64,000 nt of DNA from Candidatus Nanopelagicales bacterium (GTDB lineage Bacteria > Actinomycetota > Actinomycetes > S36-B12 > CAIYMF01): NCBI GenBank assembly GCA_025456065.1, contig JALOLH010000002.1, positions 40,734 through 104,733 on the forward strand. The letters run 5' to 3'. Position numbers and translations under genes: made by a program. The notes beneath the pieces are model-generated. The model was not told the DNA's origin. It saw nothing but the letters and a program-made list of their open reading frames with translations, and did no database searches. Positions 19,132 to 26,516 of the stretch are shown piece by piece. Position 1 is the stretch's first letter. Every line of letters begins with the position of its first letter.

Positions 19132-19742
19132 CCGACACCGCGCTGCCCCCCACGCGCGCCGATGGTGCCGTCGGCGGCCAGCCGGCCGAGGAGCGCATCC
19201 TGCGCGCGACGATGGCTGCCCTGGCCGAGCTCGACCCCGCGGCGATCACGATCAAGGCGCTCTGCCGTGCCGCGCAGGTGACGCCGCCCACGATCTACTA
19301 CCACTTCGGCAACAAGGACGGGCTGCTCGCGTCGGCCGTGGAACGGCTCGTCGACGACTGGCTCGCCGCCGTCGACGCCGCCGTGGGCCGCGACACCACG
19401 CTCGCCGTCACCATCGACCAGGCCATCGCCGCCTGGACCGGGGCCATCACCGCCCCGAGCCGGCCGCTCGCCGTGTTCGCCTGGGCGACCCTGCTGCTGG
19501 CCGACTCCTCGGAGCCGGCCCGTGCGGCGCTCGTGCGCGCCCGGGACCGCGGCCGGGGCATGATCACCGACGTCGTCGCGCTGCACGTCCCACCGGGTCC
19601 GCTCGTGGACACCGTGGCCGGCCTGGTGGTCGACTCGGTCATCGCCGCTGCGGTGCAGTACGAGCTCGACCATGACGAGCAGGGGCTGCGCGCCCGGCTC
19701 GCCGCGCTCGGCACGGCCGTCGGGGTCCTCGCGGCCCACTGA
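19128..19742 (+). CDS. TetR-family transcriptional regulator
   Basis: A 204-residue regulator with an N-terminal TetR helix-turn-helix: ERILRATMAALAELDPAAIT, then IKALCRAAQVTPPTIYYHFG and NKDGLLASAVERLVD. The C-terminal helical domain (residues ~75-200) would bind an unknown ligand. The GTG start overlaps the stop of the GMC oxidoreductase gene, so it is the third gene of that operon and most likely an autoregulatory repressor of it. The dyad at 15678-15706 is a candidate operator. Confidence 0.85.
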   Translation: MTDTALPPTRADGAVGGQPAEERILRATMAALAELDPAAITIKALCRAAQVTPPTIYYHFGNKDGLLASAVERLVDDWLAAVDAAVGRDTTLAVTIDQAIAAWTGAITAPSRPLAVFAWATLLLADSSEPARAALVRARDRGRGMITDVVALHVPPGPLVDTVAGLVVDSVIAAAVQYELDHDEQGLRARLAALGTAVGVLAAH

Positions 19743-19760
19743 GCGCTGGCGCGCTGGCAT

Positions 19761-19807
19761 CTCATCAACGGCATGCGAGGCGGAGCGCCCCGGGCGAGGG
19801 CCATCCT
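19761..19807 (+). promoter_or_regulatory. treB promoter with shared 21-bp element
   Basis: CTCATCAACGGC followed by ATGCGAGGC (19761-19781), then exactly 20 bp and CATCCT (19802-19807) as the -10. Transcription would begin near 19814, giving a 49-nt leader with a CAGGAG ribosome site. The following bases (CCGAAGG) also recur downstream of the copy at 12086, so the similarity extends beyond the 21-mer. Confidence 0.65.
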
Positions 19808-19862
19808 GCCCCGAAGGCGGGCGCGGGGTCCGCCCTGCAGGGCCGGCGGGCAGGAGCGTCCC

Positions 19863-21317
19863 ATGGGTGAGTACACCGAGCCGTCACGCGCGATCATCGA
19901 GGCGGTCGGTGGTCCGGGCAACATCGTGGCGGTCACCAACTGCGTGACGCGGCTGCGGTTCGCGCTGGCCGACGACGGCCTCGTGGATGCGGCGAGGCTG
20001 GCGGCGATCGACCTGGTGCAGGGCTCGTTCCTGGCCAACGGGCAGTTCCAGGTGATCATCGGCCCGGGCACGGTGGAGAAGGTGGCCGCCGAGATCCAGG
20101 CCCAGACCGGCGCGGGTGCGGCGAGCAAGGCCGACGTGGCCGCCGCGGGTGCGCAGAACCTGCACCCGGTGCAGCAGGCCATCAAGGTGCTGGCCGACAT
20201 CTTCATCCCGCTGCTGCCGGCGATCGTCACCGCGGGCCTGCTCATGGGCGTGAACAACCTGCTCACCGGCGAGGGCATCTTCTTCGACGACGAGTCGGTG
20301 GTCGACCGGTACCCGCAGTGGGCCGGGTTCGCGGCCATGGTCAACCTGATCGCGAACACGGCGTTCGTGTTCCTGCCGATGCTGGTCGGCTGGTCCGCGG
20401 TGAAGCGGTTCGGCGGCAACCCGCTGCTCGGCATCGTGCTCGGCGGCGTGCTGGTCCACCCGGACCTGCTGAACGCGTGGGGGTACGCGGCGGCCAAGGA
20501 GGCCGGCACGATCCCGACCTGGGACCTGTTCGGGCTCGAGGTGCAGGCGGTGGGCTACCAGGGGCAGGTGCTGCCGATCCTCGTGGCGTCGTGGGTGCTG
20601 GCCAAGCTCGAGATCTGGCTGAAGCAGCGGATCCCGGACATGTACCAGCTCCTGCTGGTCGCCCCGATCGCGCTGCTGGTCACCGGGTTCGCGTCCTTCC
20701 TGGTGATCGGGCCGGTGACCTTCTGGATGGGCAACGTCCTCACCGACGCGCTGGTGCACGTCTTCGACGTCGCACCCTGGCTGGGTGGCCTGCTCTACGG
20801 CACCTTCTACGCGCCGCTGGTGATCACGGGCATGCACCACACCTTCCTGGCCGTCGACCTGCAGCTCATCGGGACGACCGGCGGGACCTTCCTCTGGCCG
20901 ATCCTGGCCCTGTCGAACATCGCGCAGGGCTCCGCCGCGATGGCGATGATGCTGCTGGCCGCCAACCAGAAGGAGAAGGGACTGGCGCTGGCCTCGGGCG
21001 TCTCGGCCTACCTCGGCATCACCGAGCCCGCGATCTTCGGCGTGAACCTGCGGTTCAAGTTCCCGTTCTTCATCGCGATGGGCTTCGCGGGGCTGGCCGG
21101 CATGCTCATCGCGATCCAGGGCGTGACCGCCTCGAGCATCGGCGTCGGCGGCGTCCCGGGGATCTTCTCGATCGTGCCCGGGGACTGGGGTGCCTTCTTC
21201 GTCGGGATGCTCGTCGTCCTCATCGGCCCGTTGCTGGGAACGTACCTGTACGCCAAGGCGCGGCACCTGGAGGAGACTCCGGAGCAGGCCGCCGAGCTCG
21301 AGGCCGCGGTCGCCTGA
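19863..21317 (+). CDS. treB: Trehalose-specific PTS permease EIIBC
   Basis: A 484-residue PTS enzyme II. The N-terminal EIIB domain carries the phosphorylated cysteine C27 in VAVTNCVTRLRFAL. The EIIC membrane domain begins around residue 100, with VLADIFIPLLPAIVTAGLL, VGYQGQVLPILVASWVLAKL and APLVITGMHHTFLAVDLQLI. GITEPAIFGVNLRFKFPF closes it. The wording of these blocks follows TreB rather than other glucoside permeases, and the next gene is a phosphotrehalase. It would import trehalose as trehalose 6-phosphate. No EIIA domain is attached, so a separate glucose-type EIIA elsewhere must supply phosphate. No TreR regulator is adjacent; the promoter carries the shared 21-bp element instead. Confidence 0.88.
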   Translation: MGEYTEPSRAIIEAVGGPGNIVAVTNCVTRLRFALADDGLVDAARLAAIDLVQGSFLANGQFQVIIGPGTVEKVAAEIQAQTGAGAASKADVAAAGAQNLHPVQQAIKVLADIFIPLLPAIVTAGLLMGVNNLLTGEGIFFDDESVVDRYPQWAGFAAMVNLIANTAFVFLPMLVGWSAVKRFGGNPLLGIVLGGVLVHPDLLNAWGYAAAKEAGTIPTWDLFGLEVQAVGYQGQVLPILVASWVLAKLEIWLKQRIPDMYQLLLVAPIALLVTGFASFLVIGPVTFWMGNVLTDALVHVFDVAPWLGGLLYGTFYAPLVITGMHHTFLAVDLQLIGTTGGTFLWPILALSNIAQGSAAMAMMLLAANQKEKGLALASGVSAYLGITEPAIFGVNLRFKFPFFIAMGFAGLAGMLIAIQGVTASSIGVGGVPGIFSIVPGDWGAFFVGMLVVLIGPLLGTYLYAKARHLEETPEQAAELEAAVA

Positions 21318-21352
21318 CCGCGCCCGCTGACGTGATCGGAGGGGACGAGGCG

Positions 21353-23068
21353 ATGGGTGAGCATCCTGCTGCGGCGCTGGACGTGCTGCGCGACCCGGCG
21401 GACTGGAAGCGGAACACGGTCGTCTACCAGATCTACCCGCGCAGCTTCCTGTCCACCGACGGCGGCCCGACCGGCGACCTCGCGGGCGTCATCGCGAAGC
21501 TGCCCTACATCGCGCAACTGGGCTGCGACGCCATCTGGTTGACCCCGGTCTACGCCTCGCCGCAGCGGGACAACGGCTACGACATCGCCGACTACCACGC
21601 CATCGACCCGAGCTTCGGGACGATGGAGGACATGCAGCGCCTGCTCGACGAGGCGCACGCGCTCGGCCTGAAGGTCATCATGGACATGGTGGTGAACCAC
21701 ACCTCCACCGACCATGCCTGGTTCCGGGCCTCGCGGGAGTCGCGCGACAACCCCTACCGCGACTTCTACGTCTGGCGCGACCCGCAGGCCGACGGGTCGG
21801 CGCCGACCAACTGGGAGTCGAAGTTCGGTGGTCCGGCCTGGTCGCTGGACCAGGCCACCGGGCAGTACTACCTGCACCTGTTCGACGTGACCCAGGCCGA
21901 CCTGAACTGGGAGCACGAGCCGGTGCGCGAGGCCGTCTACGCGATGATGAACTGGTGGTTCGACCGTGGGGTCGACGGGTTCCGCCTCGACGTGATCAAC
22001 CTGATCTCCAAGGACCAGGCGTTCCCGCAGGCCCCGCCGGGCACCGACGGCCGGCAGTTCTACACCGACGGCCCGCGCATCCACGAGTTCCTCAACGAGA
22101 TGCACGAGGCGGTGTTCGCCGCCGGTGACCGGCTCACGGTGGGGGAGATGTCCTCGACCGACGTCGAGCACTGCGTGCGCTACACCCACCCGGACAGCCG
22201 CGAGCTGGACATGACCTTCAGCTTCCACCACCTCAAGGTCGACTACCCCGGCGGGGAGAAGTGGACCGCGGCCCCGTTCGACCTGCTCGCGCTGAAGGAC
22301 GTGATGAGCCACTGGCAGACCGGCATGCAGGCCGGCGGCGGGTGGAACGCGCTCTTCTGGTGCAACCACGACCAGCCCCGCGCGGTGTCCCGGTTCGGCG
22401 ACGACGGGGTCCACCGGGTGCGCTCGGCCAAGATGCTGGCCACCGCCCTGCACGGCATGGCCGGCACGCCCTACATCTACCAGGGCGAGGAGCTCGGCAT
22501 GACCAATGCCGGGTTCACCGGGATCGAGGACTACCGCGACGTCGAGAGCCTCAACATGTACCGGATCCTGCTGGCTCGTGGGGTGCCCGAGCCCGAGGTG
22601 CTGGAGATCCTGCGCGCCAGGTCCCGCGACAACGCCCGGACCCCCATGCAGTGGACCTCCGGACGCCACGCCGGGTTCACCAGCGGGACCCCGTGGATCG
22701 ACACCTGTGGCAACGAGGCCGAGATCAACGCCGAGGCCGCGGTCGCGGACCCCGACTCGGTCTACTGGTACTACAACCGGCTCATCCGGCTGCGCCGCGA
22801 GACGCCGGTCATCACCACGGGCGTCTACGAGCTCATCGACCGCGAGCACCCCGATGTCTTCGCCTACCTGCGCCGGGGCGAGGGCGAGACGCTGGTGGTG
22901 GCCTGCAACTTCCGTGGCCACCCCACGTCCCTCGCCTGGCCGTCCGAGCTCGGCGACGAGGGGACGGCGGAGCTGCTCATCGGCAACCTGGACCCGGCCG
23001 CGAAGCCGGAGGGGGGCGCGCTGCAGCTCGCCCCCTACGAGGCCGTCGTGCTGCGGGTCCCGGTCTGA
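21353..23068 (+). CDS. treC: Alpha,alpha-phosphotrehalase (GH13)
   Basis: A 571-residue GH13 enzyme that would split trehalose 6-phosphate into glucose and glucose 6-phosphate in the cytosol. Motifs in order: VYQIYPRSFLS, DMVVNHTSTDHAWF (region I), VDGFRLDVIN with nucleophile D213, LTVGEMSS with acid/base E265, and CNHDQPRAVSRFG with the transition-state D340. The C-terminal beta-sandwich is short. The NHDQPR wording is that of TreC and oligo-1,6-glucosidases; placement 35 bp after treB decides for phosphotrehalase. The ATG at 21353 is preceded by GGAGGGG at 8 bp spacing. An in-frame GTG at 21332 is a less likely start. Confidence 0.88.
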   Translation: MGEHPAAALDVLRDPADWKRNTVVYQIYPRSFLSTDGGPTGDLAGVIAKLPYIAQLGCDAIWLTPVYASPQRDNGYDIADYHAIDPSFGTMEDMQRLLDEAHALGLKVIMDMVVNHTSTDHAWFRASRESRDNPYRDFYVWRDPQADGSAPTNWESKFGGPAWSLDQATGQYYLHLFDVTQADLNWEHEPVREAVYAMMNWWFDRGVDGFRLDVINLISKDQAFPQAPPGTDGRQFYTDGPRIHEFLNEMHEAVFAAGDRLTVGEMSSTDVEHCVRYTHPDSRELDMTFSFHHLKVDYPGGEKWTAAPFDLLALKDVMSHWQTGMQAGGGWNALFWCNHDQPRAVSRFGDDGVHRVRSAKMLATALHGMAGTPYIYQGEELGMTNAGFTGIEDYRDVESLNMYRILLARGVPEPEVLEILRARSRDNARTPMQWTSGRHAGFTSGTPWIDTCGNEAEINAEAAVADPDSVYWYYNRLIRLRRETPVITTGVYELIDREHPDVFAYLRRGEGETLVVACNFRGHPTSLAWPSELGDEGTAELLIGNLDPAAKPEGGALQLAPYEAVVLRVPV

Positions 23069-23208
23069 TCGCAGGTCGTGCGGCCCGCGATCCGGGTCCG
23101 CGGGCACCGCCGCAGACCACGGCGTCCACCGCGCCGCCTGGGACCGCACCAGCCGAAAGACATGACCAAGGTCCTCGCCGTGAACGCGATACAACGTCCG
23201 CGGAGGTC

Positions 23209-23245
23209 TACCGTCGGCAAGCGGTCGTGCGCGACCGCGCACGAC
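23209..23245 (+). promoter_or_regulatory. Candidate eut operon promoter with 22-bp perfect inverted repeat
   Basis: A TACCGT -10 candidate at 23209-23214 would start transcription near 23221. Immediately downstream, 23224-23245 is a perfect inverted repeat: arms GTCGTGCGCG and CGCGCACGAC around AC. It could be an operator or a stem at the very 5' end of the eut mRNA. I could not find a cobalamin riboswitch or an EutV-type paired hairpin in the 220-bp leader. Nothing else in 23069-23288 is assigned. Confidence 0.45.
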
Positions 23246-23288
23246 CCGTGGCGGATCACCCCCATCCGCCCCGGGCGAGAGGACCGAC

Positions 23289-24752
23289 ATGGCAGATGGC
23301 AGCAAGGCGAAGACCACCAAGCACCTGCACGGCGGAGTCGAACTGGAACGGGAAGGGGATGAGTACTTCCAGAAGCGCCAGCTCCAGGGGGGCGTGGCTG
23401 GGTGGGTCCTGCTCGCCGGGCTCGGCGTGGCCTACGTCATCTCCGGTGACTTCGCCGGATGGAACTTCGGGCTGGGCGAGGGTGGCTGGGGGGGCCTGCT
23501 GATCGCCACCGTCCTCATGGCCACGATGTACCTCTTCATGGTGTTCGGCCTGGCCGAGCTGTCCTCGACGATCTCGACCACCGGCGGTGGGTACGCCTTC
23601 GCACGCCGCGCCATGGGGCCCTGGGGAGGATTCCTCACGGGCACCGCCATCCTGATCGAGTACGCCATCGCCCCCGCGGCGATCGCCAACTTCATCGGCG
23701 CCTACGTGAACTCGCTGGTCGGCTGGGACGGTTGGATCGTCTTCCTGTTCTTCTACGCCGTGTTCATCGGACTGCACCTGTGGGGCGTCGGCGAGGCGCT
23801 CAAGCTCATGTTCGCGATCACCGCCGTCGCGGTCTTCGCGCTGATCGTGTTCGTCGTCGCCGCGATCCCCCAGTTCGACCCCGCGAACCTGAACAACATC
23901 CCCGTGGACACCACGGCCGCAGGCGCCAGCTCGTTCCTGCCCTTCGGCTACATCGGCATCTGGGCGGCACTGCCGTACGCCATCTGGTTCTTCCTGGCGG
24001 TCGAGGGCGTGCCGTTGGCGGCCGAGGAGTCCAAGGACCCCGCGCGGGACATGCCCAAGGGGATCATCGGCGCGATGCTCGCGCTGATCCTGTTCGCCGC
24101 GCTCATCCTGGTGACCGCCCCGGGCGCCGCCGGATCGGACTTCCTCAAGGAGTCCGGCAACCCGCTGGTCGAGGCGCTCGAGGCCCCGCTGGCCTATGGC
24201 GGACAGACCATCGTGAGCGGCTTCATCAACGTCGTCGGCCTGCTCGGCCTGATCGCCAGCTTCTTCTCGATCATCTACGCCTACTCGCGCCAGACGTTCG
24301 CCCTGTCACGGGCTGGCTACCTGCCGAAGTTCCTGTCGATCACGGGCTCGCGCAAGACGCCGACGATGGCGCTGATCATCCCCGGGATCATCGGGTTCGC
24401 CATGGCCGTGCTCAACCAGGGCGACCTGCTCATCCTCGTGGCCGTCTTCGGCGCGACCATCTCCTACATCCTCATGACGGCGTCGCACATCATCCTGCGG
24501 ATCAAGGAGCCCGACCTCGCGCGCCCGTACCGCACGCCGGGTGGGATCGTCACGACCGGGATCGCCCTCGTGCTCGCCGTCGCGGCGCTGGTCGCGGGGT
24601 TCCTCGTGGACCCGCGGGTGCTCACGATCACCGCGGCCGTGTTCGCCCTGGCGATCGCCTACTTCGGGCTCTACAGCCGGCACCACATCGTCGGCACCGC
24701 CCCGGAGGAGGAGTTCGCGCTCATCGAGTCCGCCGAGTCCGAGCTGCACTGA
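23289..24752 (+). CDS. eat: Ethanolamine permease (APC superfamily)
   Basis: A 487-residue transporter with twelve hydrophobic helices. YVISGDFAGWNFGLGEGGWG at the first helix is characteristic of the Eat branch of APC transporters; STTGGGYAFARRAMGPWGGF follows, and AVEGVPLAAEESKDPARDMP is the loop typical of the group. It would bring ethanolamine into the cell for the adjoining microcompartment and replaces the EutH channel of enteric eut operons. It is the first gene of the operon and ends 1 bp before eutN. An AGAGGA ribosome site precedes the ATG. Confidence 0.9.
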   Translation: MADGSKAKTTKHLHGGVELEREGDEYFQKRQLQGGVAGWVLLAGLGVAYVISGDFAGWNFGLGEGGWGGLLIATVLMATMYLFMVFGLAELSSTISTTGGGYAFARRAMGPWGGFLTGTAILIEYAIAPAAIANFIGAYVNSLVGWDGWIVFLFFYAVFIGLHLWGVGEALKLMFAITAVAVFALIVFVVAAIPQFDPANLNNIPVDTTAAGASSFLPFGYIGIWAALPYAIWFFLAVEGVPLAAEESKDPARDMPKGIIGAMLALILFAALILVTAPGAAGSDFLKESGNPLVEALEAPLAYGGQTIVSGFINVVGLLGLIASFFSIIYAYSRQTFALSRAGYLPKFLSITGSRKTPTMALIIPGIIGFAMAVLNQGDLLILVAVFGATISYILMTASHIILRIKEPDLARPYRTPGGIVTTGIALVLAVAALVAGFLVDPRVLTITAAVFALAIAYFGLYSRHHIVGTAPEEEFALIESAESELH

Positions 24753-24753
24753 G

Positions 24754-25044
24754 ATGCGCATCGCACGCGTGGTCGGGACCGCCGTGTCGACGGTCAAGGA
24801 GGCCAGCCTGGTCGGGCACAAGCTGCTGCTCGTGCGCGAGACCGACGAGCACAACGAGGTGCTCGGGCCGGTGTTCGTGGCCGTCGACGTGGTGGGAGTG
24901 GGGCCCGACGAGCTCGTGCTCGTCTCGGAGGGCAGTGCGGCCCGGCACGCCGCAACCACCACCGGCCAACCGGTCGACGCGGTGATCATGGGTGTCCTCG
25001 ACTCGCTCGAGGTCGGGGGAACCGTCACCTTCCGCAGGGTCTGA
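24754..25044 (+). CDS. eutN: Microcompartment vertex protein EutN (BMC-P)
   Basis: A 96-residue EutN/CcmL protein, the usual family length. MRIARVVGTAVSTVKEASLV followed by GHKLLLVRETD is the conserved N-terminus; FVAVDVVGVGPDELVLVSEG and the final PVDAVIMGVLDSLEVGG complete the OB-like fold. Such proteins form pentamers that cap the vertices of the shell. The start codon lies one base after the eat stop, so the two are translationally coupled. Confidence 0.93.
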   Translation: MRIARVVGTAVSTVKEASLVGHKLLLVRETDEHNEVLGPVFVAVDVVGVGPDELVLVSEGSAARHAATTTGQPVDAVIMGVLDSLEVGGTVTFRRV

Positions 25045-25052
25045 GCGGCACC

Positions 25053-26489
25053 ATGCCCATCGGCCTGCGCGAGGTCCTCAGCGTGGGGATCGACGTTGGG
25101 ACGACCACCACCCAGGTGGTCTTCTCGCGCCTCGTGCTGCACGACGTCGCGCGGCCGGGGCAGGTGCCGCGCATCCAGGTCGACGAGAAGTCGGTGGTCC
25201 ACCGAGGCGTCGTGCACCAGACCCCGCTGTCGGCGCCGGACGCGGTGGACGCCCCGGCCCTCGCCGAGCTGGTCGCTGGCGAGTACCGGGCGGCGGGGAT
25301 CTCCCCAGGGGCCATCGAGACCGGGGCGGTGATCATCACCGGTGAGACCGCCAGGACCCGCAACGCCGACGCCATCCTGCACGCGCTCTCGTCCGGCGCC
25401 GGCGACTTCGTGGTGACCATCGCCGGGCCGAACGCGGAGGCCCAGATCGCCGGACGGGGCTCGGGAGCGGCGCGCTGGTCGGCCGACCACTACGAGCAGG
25501 TCACCACGGTCGACATCGGCGGAGGCACCTCGAACGCCGCGGTGTTCACCATGGGCCGCCACCTGTGCTCCTCGGGCATCGCCGTCGGTGGCCGCCAGGT
25601 GGAGGTCGACCCGAGCGGTCTGGTGCTGCGCATCGCACCTCCGGGCCGGTCGATCGTGGCCGAGCTCGGGCTGCCCGTGCACGAGGGCAGCCGCACCACC
25701 GTGGAGGTCCTCCGATCCTTCTGCGACGTGATGGCCGACCTCATCGTCGACCTCGCGACCGGGCAGGAGGTGCGCATCGGCCGCGGGATCCAGCTCACCC
25801 CGCCCCTGCGCGGCACGGAGGCGTCCACCTCGGTGTTCCTGACCGGCGGCATCGGGGCCTGCTACTACGGGCAGCTGCCGGCCACGACGATGGAGCAGAT
25901 CGCCCGGTACGGGGATGTGGGTCCCCTGCTGGCCGAGCGCCTGCACGCCAACCCGCGCCTGCAGCAGCTGACCGTGCGACAGCCCCCCGAGACCCTGCAG
26001 GCCACGGTGCTGGGTGCCGCCAGCCAGACAGTGACCCTCAGCGGCTCGACGATCTGGGTCGCCAGGGAGCTGCTCCCGCTGCGCAACCTGCCGGTGCTGC
26101 GCCCGGCCATGCCGGGGCGGGGAGGTGGGCCGACGTTCGCGGCAGCCGTGCGGGAGGCCCTCGAGCGGTGGGACCTCGACGACGACGTCCAGGCCGCGAT
26201 CGTCGTCGACCTCCCCGCAGAGCTCGGCTACGCGGCGCTGCAGGCCGTCGCAGCCGAGATCGTCGCCCACCACGACGCCGGCCACCGCGACCGGCCGCTC
26301 GTGCTGGTGCTGCAGCAGGACTACGCCCAGGTGCTCGGCCAGACGCTGCAGTCCATCCGGCCGGGCCTGCCCCTCATCGTCATCGACCAGGTCGGCCTGG
26401 GCGAGGGCGACTTCATCGACATCGGGCTGCCGGTCCTCGACGGCCGCGCCGTGCCGCTGTCCATCAAGACGTTGGTGTTCTATGACTGA
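25053..26489 (+). CDS. eutA: Ethanolamine ammonia-lyase reactivase EutA
   Basis: A 478-residue Hsp70/actin-fold ATPase. VGIDVGTTTTQVVFSRL is the phosphate-1 motif, TTVDIGGGTSNAAVF the phosphate-2 motif, and FLTGGIGACYYGQL lies near the adenosine site. EutA exchanges damaged cobalamin on the EutBC lyase for intact adenosylcobalamin, using ATP. It lies between eutN and eutB, 8 bp after the eutN stop and 27 bp before eutB, as in many eut operons. The length matches the family (about 467 in enterics). Confidence 0.92.
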   Translation: MPIGLREVLSVGIDVGTTTTQVVFSRLVLHDVARPGQVPRIQVDEKSVVHRGVVHQTPLSAPDAVDAPALAELVAGEYRAAGISPGAIETGAVIITGETARTRNADAILHALSSGAGDFVVTIAGPNAEAQIAGRGSGAARWSADHYEQVTTVDIGGGTSNAAVFTMGRHLCSSGIAVGGRQVEVDPSGLVLRIAPPGRSIVAELGLPVHEGSRTTVEVLRSFCDVMADLIVDLATGQEVRIGRGIQLTPPLRGTEASTSVFLTGGIGACYYGQLPATTMEQIARYGDVGPLLAERLHANPRLQQLTVRQPPETLQATVLGAASQTVTLSGSTIWVARELLPLRNLPVLRPAMPGRGGGPTFAAAVREALERWDLDDDVQAAIVVDLPAELGYAALQAVAAEIVAHHDAGHRDRPLVLVLQQDYAQVLGQTLQSIRPGLPLIVIDQVGLGEGDFIDIGLPVLDGRAVPLSIKTLVFYD

Positions 26490-26516
26490 GGCCACGTGCA
26501 CCGGAGGTGGGCGTCC

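Noticed and set aside
23069-23288. Cobalamin riboswitch or EutV-type antiterminator in the eut leader.
   Set aside because: I could not find a B12 box or two matched hairpins with the conserved loop. Only the perfect dyad at 23224-23245 stands out.
23161-23290. An ATG at 23161 opens MTKVLAVNA, reminiscent of the first residues of acetate kinase, in a locus lacking that gene.
   Set aside because: The similarity ends after nine residues; the following sequence is Arg-rich and unlike any kinase, and the frame runs across the eat start. Chance is the simplest explanation.
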